Shown here: positions 63,297 through 64,000 of the stretch, one piece after another
Layout: every line of letters starts with the position of its first letter
Numbering within the stretch: position 1 is the first letter of the stretch
Source of the DNA: Haematococcus lacustris
Lineage: Eukaryota; Chlorophyta; Chlorophyceae; Chlamydomonadales; Haematococcaceae
Length of the DNA stretch: 64,000 bases
Assembly (NCBI GenBank): GCA_030144725.1
Contig: JASKMD010000031.1
Location: forward strand, 4,556,197-4,620,196
Reading direction: 5' to 3'
Made by a program: the position numbers and the translations under genes
Notes under the pieces: generated by a model
Databases searched by the model: none
The model's input: only the letters and a program-made list of their open reading frames with translations
Told to the model about the DNA's origin: nothing

Positions 63297-64000
63297 CTAC
63301 TCCCTCCGGCCAGCTTCCCCTCCGGCTTTGCCCAGGTACTGCTGGCTGACGTCCGGCAGAGACAGGTCACTGAGCTGTGAGCCATCAAAGATGCTGTCCA
63401 GGCTGCTCCCACTCTGGCTCCCATACTGCCTGACGGACTGTGGCATGGCCCGGCTGCCCTGCCCACTGCCCTTGATAAAGGAGGTGGAGGGCACCAGGCC
63501 CTTGTCGTCCATGGCAGTGCTGTTGTCATGCCATTGCACCTGTTCACCTCCTGACCTGGCCGGGGGGTGCCGAGGCTGCTGCTGCTGCTGCTGCAGGGCA
63601 GCCATGAGGCCCGTGGAGGTGTCCACATCTTCCAGGTCCTCGTCTAGGACTATGCCTGGGGTGGTGGCAGCAACCCCAGTGGCACCGGTACCCAGGTCTC
63701 TTCCTGGGGGTCTGCCTTGCCCCTGTGCTGCTGCAGCCACCCTGGTGTTGGTTGGGGCAAACATTGGCAGCTCGTCATCATCATCATCATCGTCATCATC
63801 ATCATCATCGTCAAAGTCAATGGACATGGACTCATCCCCTACACCTTGTCGGCCGGCCATGCGAGTGAGCACCTGCACCCCTGCTGCTGGCCCCTGCCCA
63901 GCTCCACCAGGTGCTGCTGTGGCGCGCTGGCTGTCACCTGACTTGCTTGCAGGCAGGGCAGTCAGGGTGGTAGTGGTGGCGCGAGGCTGGACGAGGCTGG
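63297..64000 (-). CDS. Partial host-like gene, acidic low-complexity protein
   Basis: The minus-strand frame is open from the window end to a TAG at 63297-63299, so the start lies beyond 64000. It encodes a Ser/Thr/Ala-rich stretch, SMSIDFDDDDDDDDDDDDDE (from GAT/GAC repeats at 63775-63815), a Gln run (about 63575-63600), and a Ser-rich tail (GSQSGSSLDSIFDGSQLSDL then SLPDVSQQYL). A GT donor-like GTGAGCC follows the stop closely, so the last codons may be intronic read-through and further exons could lie at lower coordinates. No family recognised. Codon use and lack of transposon motifs suggest a host gene. Confidence 0.45.
   Translation of the reverse strand, partial: SLVQPRATTTTLTALPASKSGDSQRATAAPGGAGQGPAAGVQVLTRMAGRQGVGDESMSIDFDDDDDDDDDDDDDELPMFAPTNTRVAAAAQGQGRPPGRDLGTGATGVAATTPGIVLDEDLEDVDTSTGLMAALQQQQQQPRHPPARSGGEQVQWHDNSTAMDDKGLVPSTSFIKGSGQGSRAMPQSVRQYGSQSGSSLDSIFDGSQLSDLSLPDVSQQYLGKAGGEAGRRE

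Overview
The window looks like nuclear DNA of a GC-rich green alga of the Chlamydomonas/Haematococcus group (Chlamydomonadales). The clues are short GT-AG introns of about 60-110 bp, a Dualen/RandI-type non-LTR retrotransposon with two endonucleases, chromodomain Ty3/gypsy elements, relics resembling Fanzor/TnpB proteins, and very heavy simple-sequence content. The organism is an inference. Almost everything here is mobile DNA. Ordinary host sequence is likely only at the right end.

Left two thirds (about 1.2-38.5 kb): one old Ty3/gypsy chromovirus ('gypsy A', minus strand) has been hit repeatedly. Its integrase carries a complete 2.7-kb non-autonomous LTR element (2464-5147; 402-bp LTRs; target duplication CTGAG). 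Its protease carries a Dualen-like LINE (7910-37182; 16-bp target duplication). Its gag carries a small MITE (about 37546-37890) and is cut at 38472 by a large inverted-repeat element. The LINE is itself split by an 18-kb CACTA-like DNA transposon (17632-35620). Removing each of the three larger insertions (LTR element, LINE, CACTA) with one copy of its duplication puts the interrupted reading frame back together, which fixes their boundaries.

The LINE encodes one very large polyprotein: histidine-rich 38-residue repeats, a 2A ribosome-skipping peptide, two tandem Josephin-like cysteine-protease domains, APE endonuclease, RT, PHD finger, RNase H, and a CCHC plus restriction-like endonuclease. 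The copy has one frameshift in RT. The CACTA element carries an 11-exon transposase (29648-34337, all splice phases consistent) and four minus-strand genes: a putative 2OG-Fe(II) oxygenase, two F-box-like paralogues (one frameshifted) and an Ala-rich/acidic multi-exon protein. Arrays of the perfect palindrome GGACCCTGCGCAGGGTCC lie near its ends and between or within its genes.

Middle (38.5-52.4 kb): an imperfect inverted repeat about 13.5 kb long, centred on a 500-N gap. Its outer ends match the CACTA left end. Its arms hold satellite arrays, expanded C/T- or G-rich pentamers, and repeated intron-exon-like cassettes.

Right (52.4-64 kb): a very young gypsy element ('gypsy B', 53230-61028; LTRs differ at one base by eye; target duplication GCGTG) sits inside a Fanzor-like relic. 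In gypsy B, gag and pol share a frame separated by one UGA, and a degenerate hAT element splits the integrase. A second Fanzor-like relic and part of a probable host gene (minus strand, running off the window) follow.
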